From Agapetus fuscipes (Eukaryota > Arthropoda > Insecta > Trichoptera > Glossosomatidae), in NCBI GenBank assembly GCA_951799405.1, contig OX637332.1, positions 1,679,001 through 1,743,000 of the forward strand: a stretch of DNA of 64,000 nucleotides, written 5' to 3'. Under the pieces are notes generated by a model, which saw nothing but the letters and a program-made list of their open reading frames with translations, was not told the DNA's origin and searched no databases. How positions within the stretch are numbered: the stretch's first letter is position 1; the number at the start of each line of letters is the position of its first letter. Positions 11,570 to 20,729 of this stretch are shown piece by piece. The translations under genes were made by a program, and so were the position numbers.

Positions 11570-11900
11570 TTAAAGCCTTAGCCTTAAACGCCAGCATTAC
11601 AGATCAACCGCCATTTTTTTCGGTCCTTGCGTACTTCTTTCATTTCATCCAGAGTCATAAACTTTTTCATACAAGTACTCCTTTTATTATGACTCTGGAT
11701 ATCCCATTCATTCGCTATTTCGGAAATTTGGCCCATCCATACCTTTCTCGGTCTTCCTCTACCACGACATCCATCTATTCTTGCAACATATACTTTCTTC
11801 GTCAGTCTTTCATCATTCATTCTCTCCATATGTCTGAACCATCTTAGCATACTTCTTTTATTCTTCACTTTCACACTTTCTCTTGCACCACATTCTTCTC
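11570..11900 (-). mobile_element. LINE-D RT C-terminal fragment
   Basis: The - strand encodes LRWFRHMERMNDERL, GRGRPRKVWMGQI and KDRKKWRLICNAG, a common non-LTR retrotransposon C-terminus. 5' truncated. Confidence 0.85.
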
Positions 11901-11924
11901 TATTATAGATTATACTGTACTACA

Positions 11925-12345
11925 ACTGTAACTGTAACTCTGTCGCCATTCCGCTAGGGGTGGCCAGAGCCTCTGCAGAGCTGCCTTCATTTTTTCCTAT
12001 CCTTACATACCTTTTCAATTCATTCATATTCATCACCTTTTTCATGCGTTTTCTTCTTTTACGCTCACTTTGTATATCCCATTCTTTCACAATCTCCTCC
12101 ATCTGATCACTTCATTCCTTTTTCGGTCGTCCCTTCCCTCTTTTTTCTTTCACACTTTCTTTGTCTACCTATATAATTTGTCAGTCTATCATCATTCATT
12201 CTTTCCCCATGCCCAAACCATCTCATCACATTCTTTTGTACCTTAACATTCACATCCTCTATTTTTTTTTACCCATTCATTCCTAACTCTATCCCTCAGA
12301 GGTTTTCCTGTCATGCTTCTCAAATGCTTCATTTCCACCGTACAT
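11925..12345 (-). mobile_element. LINE-C fragment just upstream of Mgat4 exon 1
   Basis: The - strand, with frame breaks, encodes LRSMTGKPLRDRVRNEW, MRWFGHGERMNDDRL and MEEIVKEWDIQSERKRRK, ending in a (GTTACA)n tail at about 11925. The 5' end lies within about 80 bp of the exon acceptor. Confidence 0.8.
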
Positions 12346-12420
12346 ACTTTACTCATTTCGCTATCGTTTACTGTCCACTACCTGAGAACGATTGTGATTT
12401 GTTGTTCTCGTTTGTTGCAG

Positions 12421-12615
12421 ACATGTCCCACGAGGAGGCGCTGGTGCAGCGCCTGGCCGAGCTGCAGGTGCGCCTGCAGTACCTGGAGTCCGTGTACCGC
12501 GCGCGCCAGGAGGACGTGGCGGCGCTGCTGCGCCCGCCGCACAACGCCACGGGCGCGGGCAACGGCAGGGCGCCGCTGTCGGCTCCGGTCAGGGCGCTGC
12601 TGGCCAACATGACGG
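12421..12615 (+). CDS. Mgat4: MGAT4-type GlcNAc-transferase, first recognised exon
   Basis: The gene encodes an alpha-1,3-mannosyl-glycoprotein 4-beta-N-acetylglucosaminyltransferase (GT54), a Golgi type II enzyme that adds the beta-1,4 GlcNAc branch to N-glycans. Seven exons (12421-12615, 14032-14353, 15818-16259, 17912-18019, 19140-19336, 23230-23473, 25321-25350) join with matching phases into 511 codons from the first Met (12423) to TGA. This exon follows a TTTGTTGCAG acceptor and ends at GG|GTAAAT in phase 1. It encodes a Leu/Glu/Arg-rich stem, probably coiled coil (MSHEEALVQRL onward). The first two bases complete a codon from an earlier exon, so Met 12423 is probably internal. The usual N-terminal membrane anchor was not found upstream. 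The exon is far more GC-rich than its flanks. Confidence 0.85.
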
Positions 12616-12627
12616 GTAAATCAGCAA

Positions 12628-13303
12628 ACTAATCTAATCTAAGTTATTATTATTAATACAAAATTTATACAGCGCCTTTTATGACAGTGTGTCACTGCAA
12701 AGACGCTTGTCCATATGACTAAACGAAGAGGTGAGTCTTGAGACGTCTTTTAAACAGTCTCTCAGTGAGGCGGGAATAACATTCCAAGTCATTGGAGTGG
12801 CCGCCTTGAATGCCCTGTCTCCAAAAACAGTGCGGGGCCTTCTTGCAGGGATGTCCAGGCAGCTACTTCTTGATGCAGCTGACCTCAGTGTTTGTCCGCG
12901 CGAGGTTGTAGTTGCTGGAGACACCAGCTCCATCAGGTACCCCGGAGCACTCCCACGCAGTGCTTTAAAGGTGAGCAAGCCGACTTTGAAGGTGATCCTC
13001 TCAACGATTTTCAGTCAATGCAGAGCTTGAAGGTGAGGAGTGATGTGGTAGGACTTGTTGAGTGAAGTTGCAAAGATATGCAACATTGGGGATTCACATT
13101 ACATGCCTTCTCACAAACGGACACGTACAGCTCGCGCTTGCACATGCCGCATGTGAACCTACAATATAAAAACTCAAATCTCAAATGGACATACACCCTG
13201 CAACTCTTGCCGTCCTTCCCTGTAACAGGGGTGACATTGGCAAAGTGAACCATTTTCTACAGCATGGGTGGTCAGCCGCATACCAACTTATAAGTCAAGG
13301 AAC
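12628..13303 (-). mobile_element. Element R split by LINE-E
   Basis: The R tail (12628-12645) and body (13067-13303) are separated by a LINE-E. AAGTT flanks the insert on both sides. The R begins 12 bp after the exon 1 donor. Confidence 0.8.
12646..13060 (-). mobile_element. LINE-E 3' fragment
   Basis: CR1-like RT C-terminus on the - strand (GYLMELV, FGDRAFKAATPMTWNVIP, SLRDC) with 3' end GCGCTGTATAAATTTTG and a (TAA)n tail. Same family as 26225-26545. Confidence 0.82.
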
Positions 13304-13338
13304 ATGTACACAACAAATTACATCGAACAATGCGTCAT

Positions 13339-13390
13339 AGATGTAACTGTAACTCTGTCTGGGGGGGTCAGAACCGCTGTAGAGTCTCTT
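13339..13390 (-). mobile_element. LINE-C 3' tail scrap
   Basis: Only the (GTTACA)n tail and adjacent AGAGTTACAG-type sequence remain. Confidence 0.5.
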
Positions 13391-13437
13391 CCACTTATTC
13401 ATGAATATGGTTTCTGGTGAGGGGATATACCGTCTTT

Positions 13438-13695
13438 CAGTGCCTGTTTGCCTTATCTACCATCTGATTCAACGTCTTTGAATGAAATTGCCTTAAGAAT
13501 CACATTCTACACAATCTGAGCTAAGAAAAAAATGTAAAACAGGATAATGTGAGAGCTGGTTTAAGTATTTTTAAAAACAAGTAGGTACCAATTTTTATAA
13601 GACACATTGGTCCAGTACACATACAAACATTGTTCATGTGAAATTACCTCTGATGGACATAAGACAAACCAAGGGGGCGATACATATCTACCAGG
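13438..13695. mobile_element. MITE-1 copy
   Basis: Diverged member of the family best seen at 45650-45897. It shares the internal ACATTGGTCCAGTACACAT and ACACAATCTGAGCTAAG blocks. Confidence 0.75.
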
Positions 13696-13751
13696 AACTT
13701 TAAATAAAACCTTTAATATGAATCATAAATATTCCTTCATGTATATACCTT

Positions 13752-13999
13752 GACTTATAGGTTGGTATGAGGCTTACCACCCATAATGTAGAAAATGGTT
13801 CACTTTGCCGATGTCACCTTTGATTCAGGGAAGGTCGGCAGGAGTTGCAGGGCTCATGTTCATTTGAGATTTGGTATTTATATTGTAGGTCCACATGCGG
13901 CATGCGTGAGCGCGAACTTATACGTATCTGTTTGTGAAAATGCATATAATGTGAATCTCTAATGTTACATATATTTTGCAACTTATATTTAGATTTAGA
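13752..13999 (+). mobile_element. Element R copy
   Basis: Full-length, ending in TTTAGATTTAGAT about 30 bp before the exon 2 acceptor. Confidence 0.88.
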
Positions 14000-14031
14000 T
14001 GGAAGTGCTTCATCTTTCCTTCTCGTTGCAG

Positions 14032-14353
14032 GTCTCCGTGCCGCCAACGGTCTAAACGCCTCCAACCTCCAGATGCTCCGCCTGCCCTCATCGTTCTACT
14101 TCCTGCCCCACCTCCTGGACGACCCGCTCAGCTCCCGGCCTGCCTACCTGCTGTCTGGCTCCCGCACCGGAGTGTCGGTGGTGCTGGGCGTGCCGACGGT
14201 CAAGAGAGACAAGGAGTCGTACCTGCTTCCCACCCTGCAGAGCCTGGTGGAAGCCATGAGCGCCGAGGAAGCGGGAGACGCTCTCATCGTGGTGTTTGTG
14301 GCGGAGACTGACCTGGAGTATGTGCTGCAGACTGCCAAGCAAATAGAGCAACA
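14032..14353 (+). CDS. Mgat4: Mgat4 exon 2: start of GT54 catalytic domain
   Basis: The acceptor is CTCGTTGCAG and the donor CA|GTGAGT; entry is phase 1 and exit phase 2. It encodes about residues 65-172. The family blocks SFYFLPHLL, GRT-like SRTGVSVVLGVPTVKR, SYLLPTLQSL and VVFVAETDLEYV are clear, the last being the GT54 strand preceding the donor-binding region. It is intact and GC-rich, with the GC-biased third positions seen in the other exons. Reverse-strand open frames here are shadows. Confidence 0.95.
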
Positions 14354-14417
14354 GTGAGTCGGATGCTATTTTTTTCTAAGGAATCCCGTGGAGGCTCCCC
14401 TATTCTTGCATGGTGCA

Positions 14418-14681
14418 TCTAAATCAAAATCTAAATCTAAGCTGCAAAGATATGTATCATTTGAGATTCATATTAAATGCATTCCCACAAGCAGACATGC
14501 ATTGTTTTGCGCTTACACATGCCGCATGTGGACCTACAATATAAAAAAACCCAATCTTAAATGAATATAAGCCCTGCAACTCTTGCCGACCTTCCCTGAA
14601 GCAGGGGTGACATTGGCAAAGTGAACCATTTTTTACAGTATGGGTGGTCAGCCGCATACCAACCTATCAGTCAAGGAATAC
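14418..14681 (-). mobile_element. Element R copy (GATTTA-type)
   Basis: Full-length, about 65 bp after the exon 2 donor. Confidence 0.9.
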
Positions 14682-14764
14682 AAGCAATTAATACATTCAA
14701 ATATATAAAACAAATAAACTCTAAACAATTAAACAGTAAAAAATTAAAAAACTACAAAACATAT

Positions 14765-15095
14765 TTAAAAAAAAAAAAAAAATTAAAAGCCTCAGCTTTA
14801 ACCGCAAGCATTACAGATCAACCGCCATTTCTTTCGATCCTTGCATACTTCTTTCATTTCATCCAGAGCCATAACCTTTTTCATACAAGCTCTCCTTTTA
14901 TTATGACTCTGGATATCCCATTCATTCGCTATATCGAAAATTTGGTCCATCCATACCTTTCTCGGTCTTCCTCTTCCACGACATCCATCAATTCTCGCAG
15001 CATATACTTTCTTCGTCAATCTTTCCTCATTCATTCTCTCCAAATGTCCAAACCATTTAAGTATACTTCTTTTAATCTTTACTTTCACACTTTCA
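14765..15095 (-). mobile_element. LINE-D fragment
   Basis: LKWFGHLERMNEERL, GRGRPRKVWMDQI and KDRKKWRLICNACG on the - strand, with a poly(A)-like tail at 14766-14782. Confidence 0.85.
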
Positions 15096-15127
15096 AATAA
15101 ATAAATAAAAATATTCTGCATGAAATG

Positions 15128-15385
15128 AAAGAAGTATGTAAGTGCCGAAAAAAATGGCGGTTGATCTGAAATGCCGGCGGTTAAGGCTAAGAGCCCGTTC
15201 CCACTTGTCGGGTGTCGGATCCATATATTCATCGGAGGTTCCAGTTGCATAACATTTTGGACTAAATCGGTTTCCGACAAGTGTGAATAGCTCCATACAT
15301 AATGTTCTGCCACTGGAACCTCCGACTAACCGACATCCGACACCGGACAAGTGGGAATGGGCTCTAAGGCTTTAAAAATTTAATT
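15128..15385 (+). mobile_element. LINE-D 3' end interrupted by a MITE
   Basis: The LINE-D 3' terminus (ATGGCGGTTGATCTG) faces the 14765-15095 copy, making an inverted pair. It is split by the MITE at 15191-15364 and resumes at 15368. Confidence 0.7.
15191..15364. mobile_element. PIF/Harbinger-like MITE, TAA duplication
   Basis: 174 bp with TIRs GAGCCCGTTCCCACTTGTC / ACAAGTGGGAATGGGCTC and TAA on both sides (15188-15190, 15365-15367). A second inverted pair, GGAGGTTCCAGT / ACTGGAACCTCC, lies inside. A 3-bp TWA duplication is typical of PIF/Harbinger. Confidence 0.85.
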
Positions 15386-15478
15386 TCTCATTTTCTTAGA
15401 ATATGTTTTGTAGATTTTAATTTTATTATTTACTGATTGTTTGTTTTATAAACTTAACTGTAATTGTAATTGTTTGTA

Positions 15479-15740
15479 TTCCTTGACTGATAGGTTGGTA
15501 TGAGGCTGACCCCCCATGCTGTAAAAATTTGTTAACAGACCAATGCCACCCCGGTTTCAGGGAAATGCGGCAGGAGTTGCAAGATTTATGTTCATGTAGG
15601 TTTTGTTTATTTATATGCACACATGTAGAATGTGTAGGCGCGAACCTACATGTGCCTGTCTTTGGGCATGCATTTAACATGAGCCTTTAATGTTAACATA
15701 TCTTTGCAGCTTAGATTATAGATAGATTATAGTATTGAGT
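15479..15740 (+). mobile_element. Element R copy (GATTATA-type)
   Basis: Full-length, about 75 bp before the exon 3 acceptor. Confidence 0.88.
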
Positions 15741-15817
15741 CTGGAGAGTTGCTTTTTATGAAGTTCTTTTTTAAAACTGGTATTCAATGTATTGAGTCTT
15801 TATATCTATCTGTTCAG

Positions 15818-16259
15818 GTTTCCTAGTCAAGTTGAATCTGGACTGATTGAAGTTGTCTCACCGCCAGCCTCTTACTATCCAGACATGAACAAACTAAGAC
15901 TGACCTTGGGAGATTCCATCGACCGCGTCAAATGGCGGACCAAGCAAAACCTGGACTTTGTCTTCCTCATGACATACGCCCAGCCAAAGGGCACCTTCTA
16001 CGTTCAACTGGAAGATGACATCCTGGCGAAACACAATTTTATAACCACAATGAAGAACTACGCCATAGAGGTGACTGCGAGGAAGCAGAATTGGTTCGTC
16101 TTGGACTTCTGCCAGCTCGGTTTCATTGGGAAGATGTTCAAGTCGGCTGAGCTTCCTTGGGCCATCACCTTCTTCCAGATGTTCTACAATGATAAGCCCG
16201 TGGACTGGCTGCTCAATTATCTGGTGGTGACTAAAGTGTGCAACTGGGATAAGGACAAT
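15818..16259 (+). CDS. Mgat4: Mgat4 exon 3: catalytic core with EDD motif
   Basis: The acceptor is CTGTTCAG and the donor AAT|GTAAGT; entry is phase 2 and exit phase 0, giving about residues 172-319. It carries LIEVVSPPASYYPD, WRTKQNLDFVFLM and YVQLEDDI. The acidic EDD (about residues 237-239) fits the metal/UDP-GlcNAc-binding DxD-type motif of GT54. LGFIGKMF and PVDWLLNYL follow, both typical of the family. It is the largest exon and the strongest single proof of the assignment. Confidence 0.97.
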
Positions 16260-16349
16260 GTAAGTACATTTTAAACTGCAAATAACGTATGGGATTTTTG
16301 TACTTACAAATCAATAACAAAATATTTTTATGGCTTTTCCCTAGCCTGT

Positions 16350-16600
16350 GTTTTTCTCCAATTTAAGCTAGCCCTTTTCAAATCCAATATAAATCGCCAT
16401 TTCCTCTGTGTCTCTAAACAAAGCAACGCAACACACACCACAGCACTGCGCAGCTAACGGCGCTGCAACGGGATAAGGACATCAACTGTCACATCAACAA
16501 CACCTCTGCGGCACTATAACAAGTGTCATAGACCCCTTGAGTCTCTTGAATCTAGGGAGTCTCCCGCACAGGCTTCCTTAAAAAAAAAAACTCGGCTGGG
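16350..16600 (+). mobile_element. LINE-B 3' end
   Basis: Jockey-like 3' terminus: FKSNINRHFLCVSKQ-like coding, then GGGAGTCTCCCGCACAGG and poly(A). Confidence 0.8.
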
Positions 16601-16634
16601 TGACGCCTCAACATTTTCTATGCCAATTCACGTG

Positions 16635-16790
16635 CAGACCTCATTATCATTTTTATGAAAGCAATAAGAACAATAATGATGTCTGTTCTGATGAATTGTC
16701 CTCACTTATACCTCCTCCTCTCGTCACAACATGAACAACTTGTAGAGCGGCTCACATTCAACCAACAAGTACTTTCGACTTGCTTACGCC
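16635..16790 (+). mobile_element. LINE-B internal fragment
   Basis: CCTCACTTATACCTCCTCCT and GCTCACATTCAACC match the reverse complement of 36600-36690. It runs into a degenerate TTGAAAATGGCG / CGAAAGTACTT motif (- strand, 16758-16797) like 40586-40625. Confidence 0.65.
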
Positions 16791-16824
16791 ATTTTCAAGA
16801 GGACAGTTACAAAATCGACAAAAA

Positions 16825-17135
16825 TCTGGATGAGATGGTTTGGGCATGTGGAAAGAATGAATGATGATACACTGACAATGTTTATATACAAAGAAAGTGT
16901 GAAAGGAAAAAGAGGGAAGGGACGACCGAGAAAAGTATGGAGTGATCAGATTGAGGAGATTGTGAAAGAATGGGGTATACAAAGTGAGCGTAAAAGGAGG
17001 AAAAGGCATCAAAAAGATGATGGATATAAATGAATTGAAAGAGGTATGTCAGGATAGGAAAAATGGAGGCAATTCTGCAGAGGCTCTGGCCCCCCTAGCG
17101 GAATGGCGGCGGAGTTACAGTTACAGTTACAGTAA
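16825..17135 (+). mobile_element. LINE-C fragment with (GTTACA)n tail
   Basis: Encodes MRWFGHVERMNDDTL, GKRGKGRPRKVWSDQIEEI and IQSERKRRK, then CTAGCGGAATGGCGG and GTTACAGTTACAGTTACAG. 5' truncated. Confidence 0.88.
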
Positions 17136-17188
17136 AAACCATAGTCTTGTCAATTTTAGATTATGGATTATTATAGATAGGTTATTAT

Positions 17189-17456
17189 TCCTTGACTTAT
17201 AGGTTGGTATGAGGCTGACCACCCATACTGTAAAAAATGGTGCACTTTGCCAATGTCACCCCTGTTTCAGGGAAGGTCGGCAAGAGTTGCAGGGCTTATG
17301 TTCATTTGAGATTGGGTTTTTTATACTGTAGGTCCACATGCGGCATGTGTGAGCGCGAAATTATGCGTGTGCTTGTGGGAATGCATTTAATATGAATCTC
17401 AAATGAGACATATCTTTGCAGCTTAGATTTAGATTTAGATTTAGATTTTGTCAATG
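17189..17456 (+). mobile_element. Element R, reference copy (GATTTA tail)
   Basis: The dominant repeat of the window: about 33 insertions on both strands, about 240-260 bp. Landmarks in order: TCCTTGACTTATAGGTTGGT, GCTGACCACCCATACTG, GTTCACTTTGCCAATGTCAC, GTTTCAGGGAAGGTCGGCA, ATATTGTAGGTCCACATG, GCGCGAA, and CTTTGCAGCTTAGATT. The end is a tandem tail of GATTA, GATTTA or GATTATA. TATAGGTTGGTATGAG and ATGGTTCACTTTGCC sit where a tRNA A- and B-box would, so a degenerate tRNA-like head is possible but unproven. No coding capacity. One-sided structure with a simple-repeat tail favours a SINE. Confidence 0.9.
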
Positions 17457-17638
17457 TGTTGTCAATTTTGTAACAGGGTCTTGAAAATGACATAAGTAAA
17501 TCGTAAGTAGGTACTGGTGAAATAGACGCTTGACTTGTAAAAATAATACTCTGCGTTTTTGAAAAAAAATTATACTATCTCGTAAAAATTAATTTTCACA
17601 CAACAACTTTAAACATTGATTTTGTTATTCCATCATAT

Positions 17639-17877
17639 AAGGTAGTGGTAGGCTGGTTCGCGCGAACACCGACGAGAAAATTGTTCCAGGCAACCGGCCC
17701 GGCCACCGCAAAGCTTTTGAGGAATTAATGCAGCGAGTTGTACCTGGAGAGAAAGATGGGCGTGTGGAATGTGAAGGTCAGATGATCGCCTTGCTGCGGG
17801 TAGAGGCCCCAGAAGTAAGTCTCTCCGAGGTAGGCTCGCTTGAGCGTGTGGTGCTTGTAGGCGCGCACGTCAGACTT
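17639..17877 (-). pseudogene. Antisense duplicate of Mgat4 exon 5 and adjacent LINE
   Basis: This stretch is the reverse complement of 19203-19441 with 6 differences in 239 bp by eye. Only 1 falls in the 134 bp matching the exon (Ile to Phe if translated); 5 fall in the 105 bp of intron and LINE. The parent's donor is preserved in the copy but sits on the antisense strand. It lacks the first 63 bp of exon 5 and cannot be translated in the host transcript. Since it includes LINE sequence, it postdates that insertion. An assembly duplication is the main alternative. Confidence 0.9.
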
Positions 17878-17911
17878 TCAGTGCTTGAATATTGTGTTGC
17901 GTTACTTTCAG

Positions 17912-18019
17912 AAGCAGTGTAAGCAAGACAAGTCTCAGCTGTGGGTTCATTACAAGCCTTCGCTGTTCCAGCACATCGGGACACATTCATCTCTCAAGGG
18001 GAAGGTGCAAAGGCTCAAG
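17912..18019 (+). CDS. Mgat4: Mgat4 exon 4: 36-codon symmetric exon
   Basis: The acceptor is TTACTTTCAG and the donor AAG|GTAAAT. It is phase 0 on both sides and 108 nt long (residues 320-355), including KPSLFQHIGTHSSLKGK, which matches the FRPSLFQH..HSSL block of MGAT4 enzymes. Because it is symmetric, skipping would remove 36 residues without a frameshift. An antisense copy of exon 5 ends 34 bp upstream, and a SINE-A/SINE-B pair starts 38 bp downstream. Confidence 0.93.
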
Positions 18020-18057
18020 GTAAATACGCTGTACTTCTTAGCTACACATATAATGTC

Positions 18058-18365
18058 CGGTCCGTAGTCCAGTGGCTACACTTCGGACTCGTAAATGGAA
18101 GGTTGTGGATTCGACTCCCGGCGGAGAACAAAAATATACCATTTATATTTCCAAATGTGCTCTTCGCTGGGTTGAAAAAATTCATAAACCTTTACCAAAG
18201 ACCGGTCACTGAAAGGTCCATCCAACCTTACAACAACTGGGTCTGGCTTGATTGGCGCTTTCTACAGCGACCACCAAGCTCGCAGAGGACTCTTGAGGTG
18301 TGATGCACACAAAAACAGCACTCGCCAAAAAAATCATCCTAATATTATATTATTATAATATAATG
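18058..18365 (+). mobile_element. SINE-A, full length
   Basis: Head GTCCGTAGTCCAGTGGCTAC with B-box GGATTCGACTCC, then body. The 3' end GAGGACTCTTGAGGTGTG and an ATT-rich tail follow. The head's CTCGTAA resembles a tRNA-Thr anticodon loop. Confidence 0.92.
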
Positions 18366-18367
18366 TA

Positions 18368-18662
18368 TAAAGTTGAAAGAGTGCTTGCATTTCATGCTGA
18401 GTGCTCAGGTTTGAATCCCACCAAGGGTGTCAGAAATGATTTCCCAAAATAAAATACCAGCAAGGTTTACTCAGCCTTCACAAGAAATGAGTACCAGACC
18501 CCTGTTGAGCTAGGAACTCCCACTGTAACTGGAGGGGTAAGCATAAGGCCGGCTCCCTTACCTGTTAAAATAAATAGGTTCCACTCGCCACATGCAAAAA
18601 CCCTTCAGGGATAATAGGGCTAGAAGTTACGCTATATGTGTAGCTTAGTTGCATTTAAATGC
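18368..18662 (+). mobile_element. SINE-B
   Basis: Truncated tRNA-like head with B-box GGTTTGAATCCC, then TTTACTCAGCCTTCACAAG and 3' end TATATGTGTAGCTTAGTTGC. It adjoins the SINE-A tail. Confidence 0.85.
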
Positions 18663-18738
18663 TGTGACTTTGTAGCGCCCTTCAAGTGAATTCACAAAAC
18701 AGTTTTTTTGAAATTGCCTTTTTTTATAGAATTGAGAA

Positions 18739-19027
18739 GGGGCCGTCCATGAATTACGTCATCGATTTTGGCCGATTTTCGACCCCCCCCCCTTACTATC
18801 ATCCTTTAGTCATTATCTAATAATCCCCCCCCCCCTCTTGCTGTAATAATGGATGAGCTTAATAATTAATAATGTTATATTACTTACATAATATTTTGTA
18901 TATTTTGTAGAAATTGGTATTTACGAGAACGATGTCACTTTTGGTACTCGTACATCATTTGCCATCATCCGCAGACCAGACTCCCCCCCCCCTCTTAATG
19001 CGAATGACGTAATATATGGACAGCCCC
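18739..19027. mobile_element. MITE-2 with 3-bp duplication (GAA)
   Basis: TIRs GGGGCCGTCCATGAATTACG / GTAATATATGGACAGCCCC, flanked by GAA (18736-18738, 19028-19030). It has internal poly-C tracts. Sister copy at 28979-29275. Confidence 0.85.
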
Positions 19028-19139
19028 GAAGTAAATAATCAATTAAGTTTTCTAAGAATATTCATTGCTGACTTTTTTCAAAGTTACAGAGCTTTGTATA
19101 TCAACTTTTTCTCACAGGTTATATGTTTGACTGTTCCAG

Positions 19140-19336
19140 GACAAGCAGTTTGGCAAGCTGTCGCTGTACTTTCCGCACGTCAACCCACCTTTGAGCGGCG
19201 TCAAGTCTGACGTGCGCGCCTACAAGCACCACACGCTCAAGCGAGCCTACCTCGGAGAGACTTACTTCTGGGGCCTCTACCCGCAGCAAGGCGATCATCT
19301 GACCTTCACATTCCACACGCCCATCATTCTCTCCAG
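19140..19336 (+). CDS. Mgat4: Mgat4 exon 5: C-terminal domain
   Basis: The acceptor is CTGTTCCAG and the donor CCAG|GTACAA; entry is phase 0 and exit phase 2, covering about residues 356-421. HTLKRAYLGETYFWGLYPQQGDH matches the conserved C-terminal block of MGAT4 proteins. A 5'-truncated LINE begins about 15 bp after the donor. Bases 19203-19441 (most of the exon plus LINE sequence) recur inverted at 17639-17877. Confidence 0.95.
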
Positions 19337-19351
19337 GTACAACTCGCTGCA

Positions 19352-19530
19352 TTAATTCCTCGAAAGCTTTGCGGTGGCCGGGCCGGTTGCCTGGAAAAAT
19401 TTGTTCGTCGGTGTTCGCGCGAACCAGCCTACCACCACCTTCAAAAAGGGACTGAAGACACTGCTTTTCTCCAGAAGCCATGGTGCCCTTGAGATGCTCC
19501 ATTAAATAGCGCTACAGGAAAGAAATCATC
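19352..19530 (+). mobile_element. LINE-F fragment abutting exon 5
   Basis: Encodes SFAVAGPVAW...TTTFKKGLKTLLFSRSHGALEMLH and a stop, a CR1-like RT C-terminus, then AGGAAAGAAATCATCCATCA. It begins about 15 bp after the exon 5 donor. Confidence 0.82.
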
Positions 19531-19675
19531 CATCATCAAAAGATAGCGGTTATCGAAAGATAGTGTTTATGGATATCCCTAACTGTACCTGAAACTATAA
19601 AGGGATATCCAAAATTAACCAAAAAATATATGATGTAAAAGTTTTGGATATTTTGTATAGGGAAGGAAACATGTT

Positions 19676-19933
19676 ATCTAATCTAATCTAATCTAAGTTG
19701 CAAAATATATGTAACATTGAAGATTCACATTATATGCACTTTTACAAACAGACATGCACAAGTTAGCGCTTAAACATGCCGCCTGTGGTCCTACAATATG
19801 AAAACCCGAATCTCACATGAACATATTATGCCCTGCAACTCTTGCCGATCTTCCCTGAAACAGGGGTGACATTTCCAAAGTGAACCATCTTTTTACAGTA
19901 TGGGTGGTCAGCCTCATACCAACCTATAAGTCC
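19676..19933 (-). mobile_element. Element R copy (GATTA tail)
   Basis: Full-length. Confidence 0.88.
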
Positions 19934-20534
19934 TAGATCTGATGTAATGATACATTCTAAAAAAAGTGCTCGTAAACCTGCTTAAAAAAAGTTGTGCATT
20001 ATTTTTTTCATTTTTCTTGCATCATTTCATTTCTTTTTAATGAGGTCTTTACTTACATATTTGAATTTGTTTTTTTGCATTTTTTTCTTGGCAAGCAAAC
20101 GCCAGTCTTGTATGGGACTGCCATCCTTAGCATCTAAAAATAAAACATTTATTTGCCTTTTTCCCAGCAACCCGGCCGGATTGTGACACAATATTGTCTA
20201 TGTCGATTCACATGTAGACTTAATTATTTTTTGTAATATTCTACATCCTAACTATGAATATTATTTATCTAATGCGTAACATTTTTATTAAAAGGAGTAC
20301 AATTGCATTAATTCAATTATTTATTTTAATGAAGTCCTTATTTCACTTATTATTGCCAACTTGCGGAATTTATCTCTTTTTTGTTGTCATAAGGTTAAAG
20401 ATAAGTCTGAAAATAGCACATTCATATTGCAAGCTTTATCGTAAAACAGGGTCTCATAGCCTAACAGAATTCCTTGAAAAATGTTATATTAAGTCTTTGT
20501 GTACTAAAATTATTATTTGTAAAGCTGGAATTTT

Positions 20535-20720
20535 TTTTTGCCATTTGGCCGCGACAGAGGCAAAGATGCAAACTCTCCATCCACTTCTCTGCTCCTGGCG
20601 TGGCTTCATGGAGGTCTTTCAAGCCAGGAGGGTGTCTCTTCTGATGGGGCACTCCTCCACTATGTGCCGGACAGTCTGGTTCTCCGCCCCACAGTCACAC
20701 CTGGAGATGGGTCATGTATC
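20535..20720 (-). mobile_element. LINE C-terminal fragment
   Basis: The - strand reads CDCGAENQTVRHIVEECPI, the Cys/His cluster at the C-terminus of jockey-type reverse transcriptases, then a short tail with a frameshift. Confidence 0.7.
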
Positions 20721-20729
20721 CGTATATAC

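Noticed and set aside
14088..14351. Antisense frames over Mgat4 exons (also 19119-19502)
   Set aside because: They are shadows of GC-rich coding sequence or of the exon 5 duplicate.
17728..17922. Novel gene at the exon 5 antisense copy
   Set aside because: It is the reverse complement of exon 5 and a LINE.
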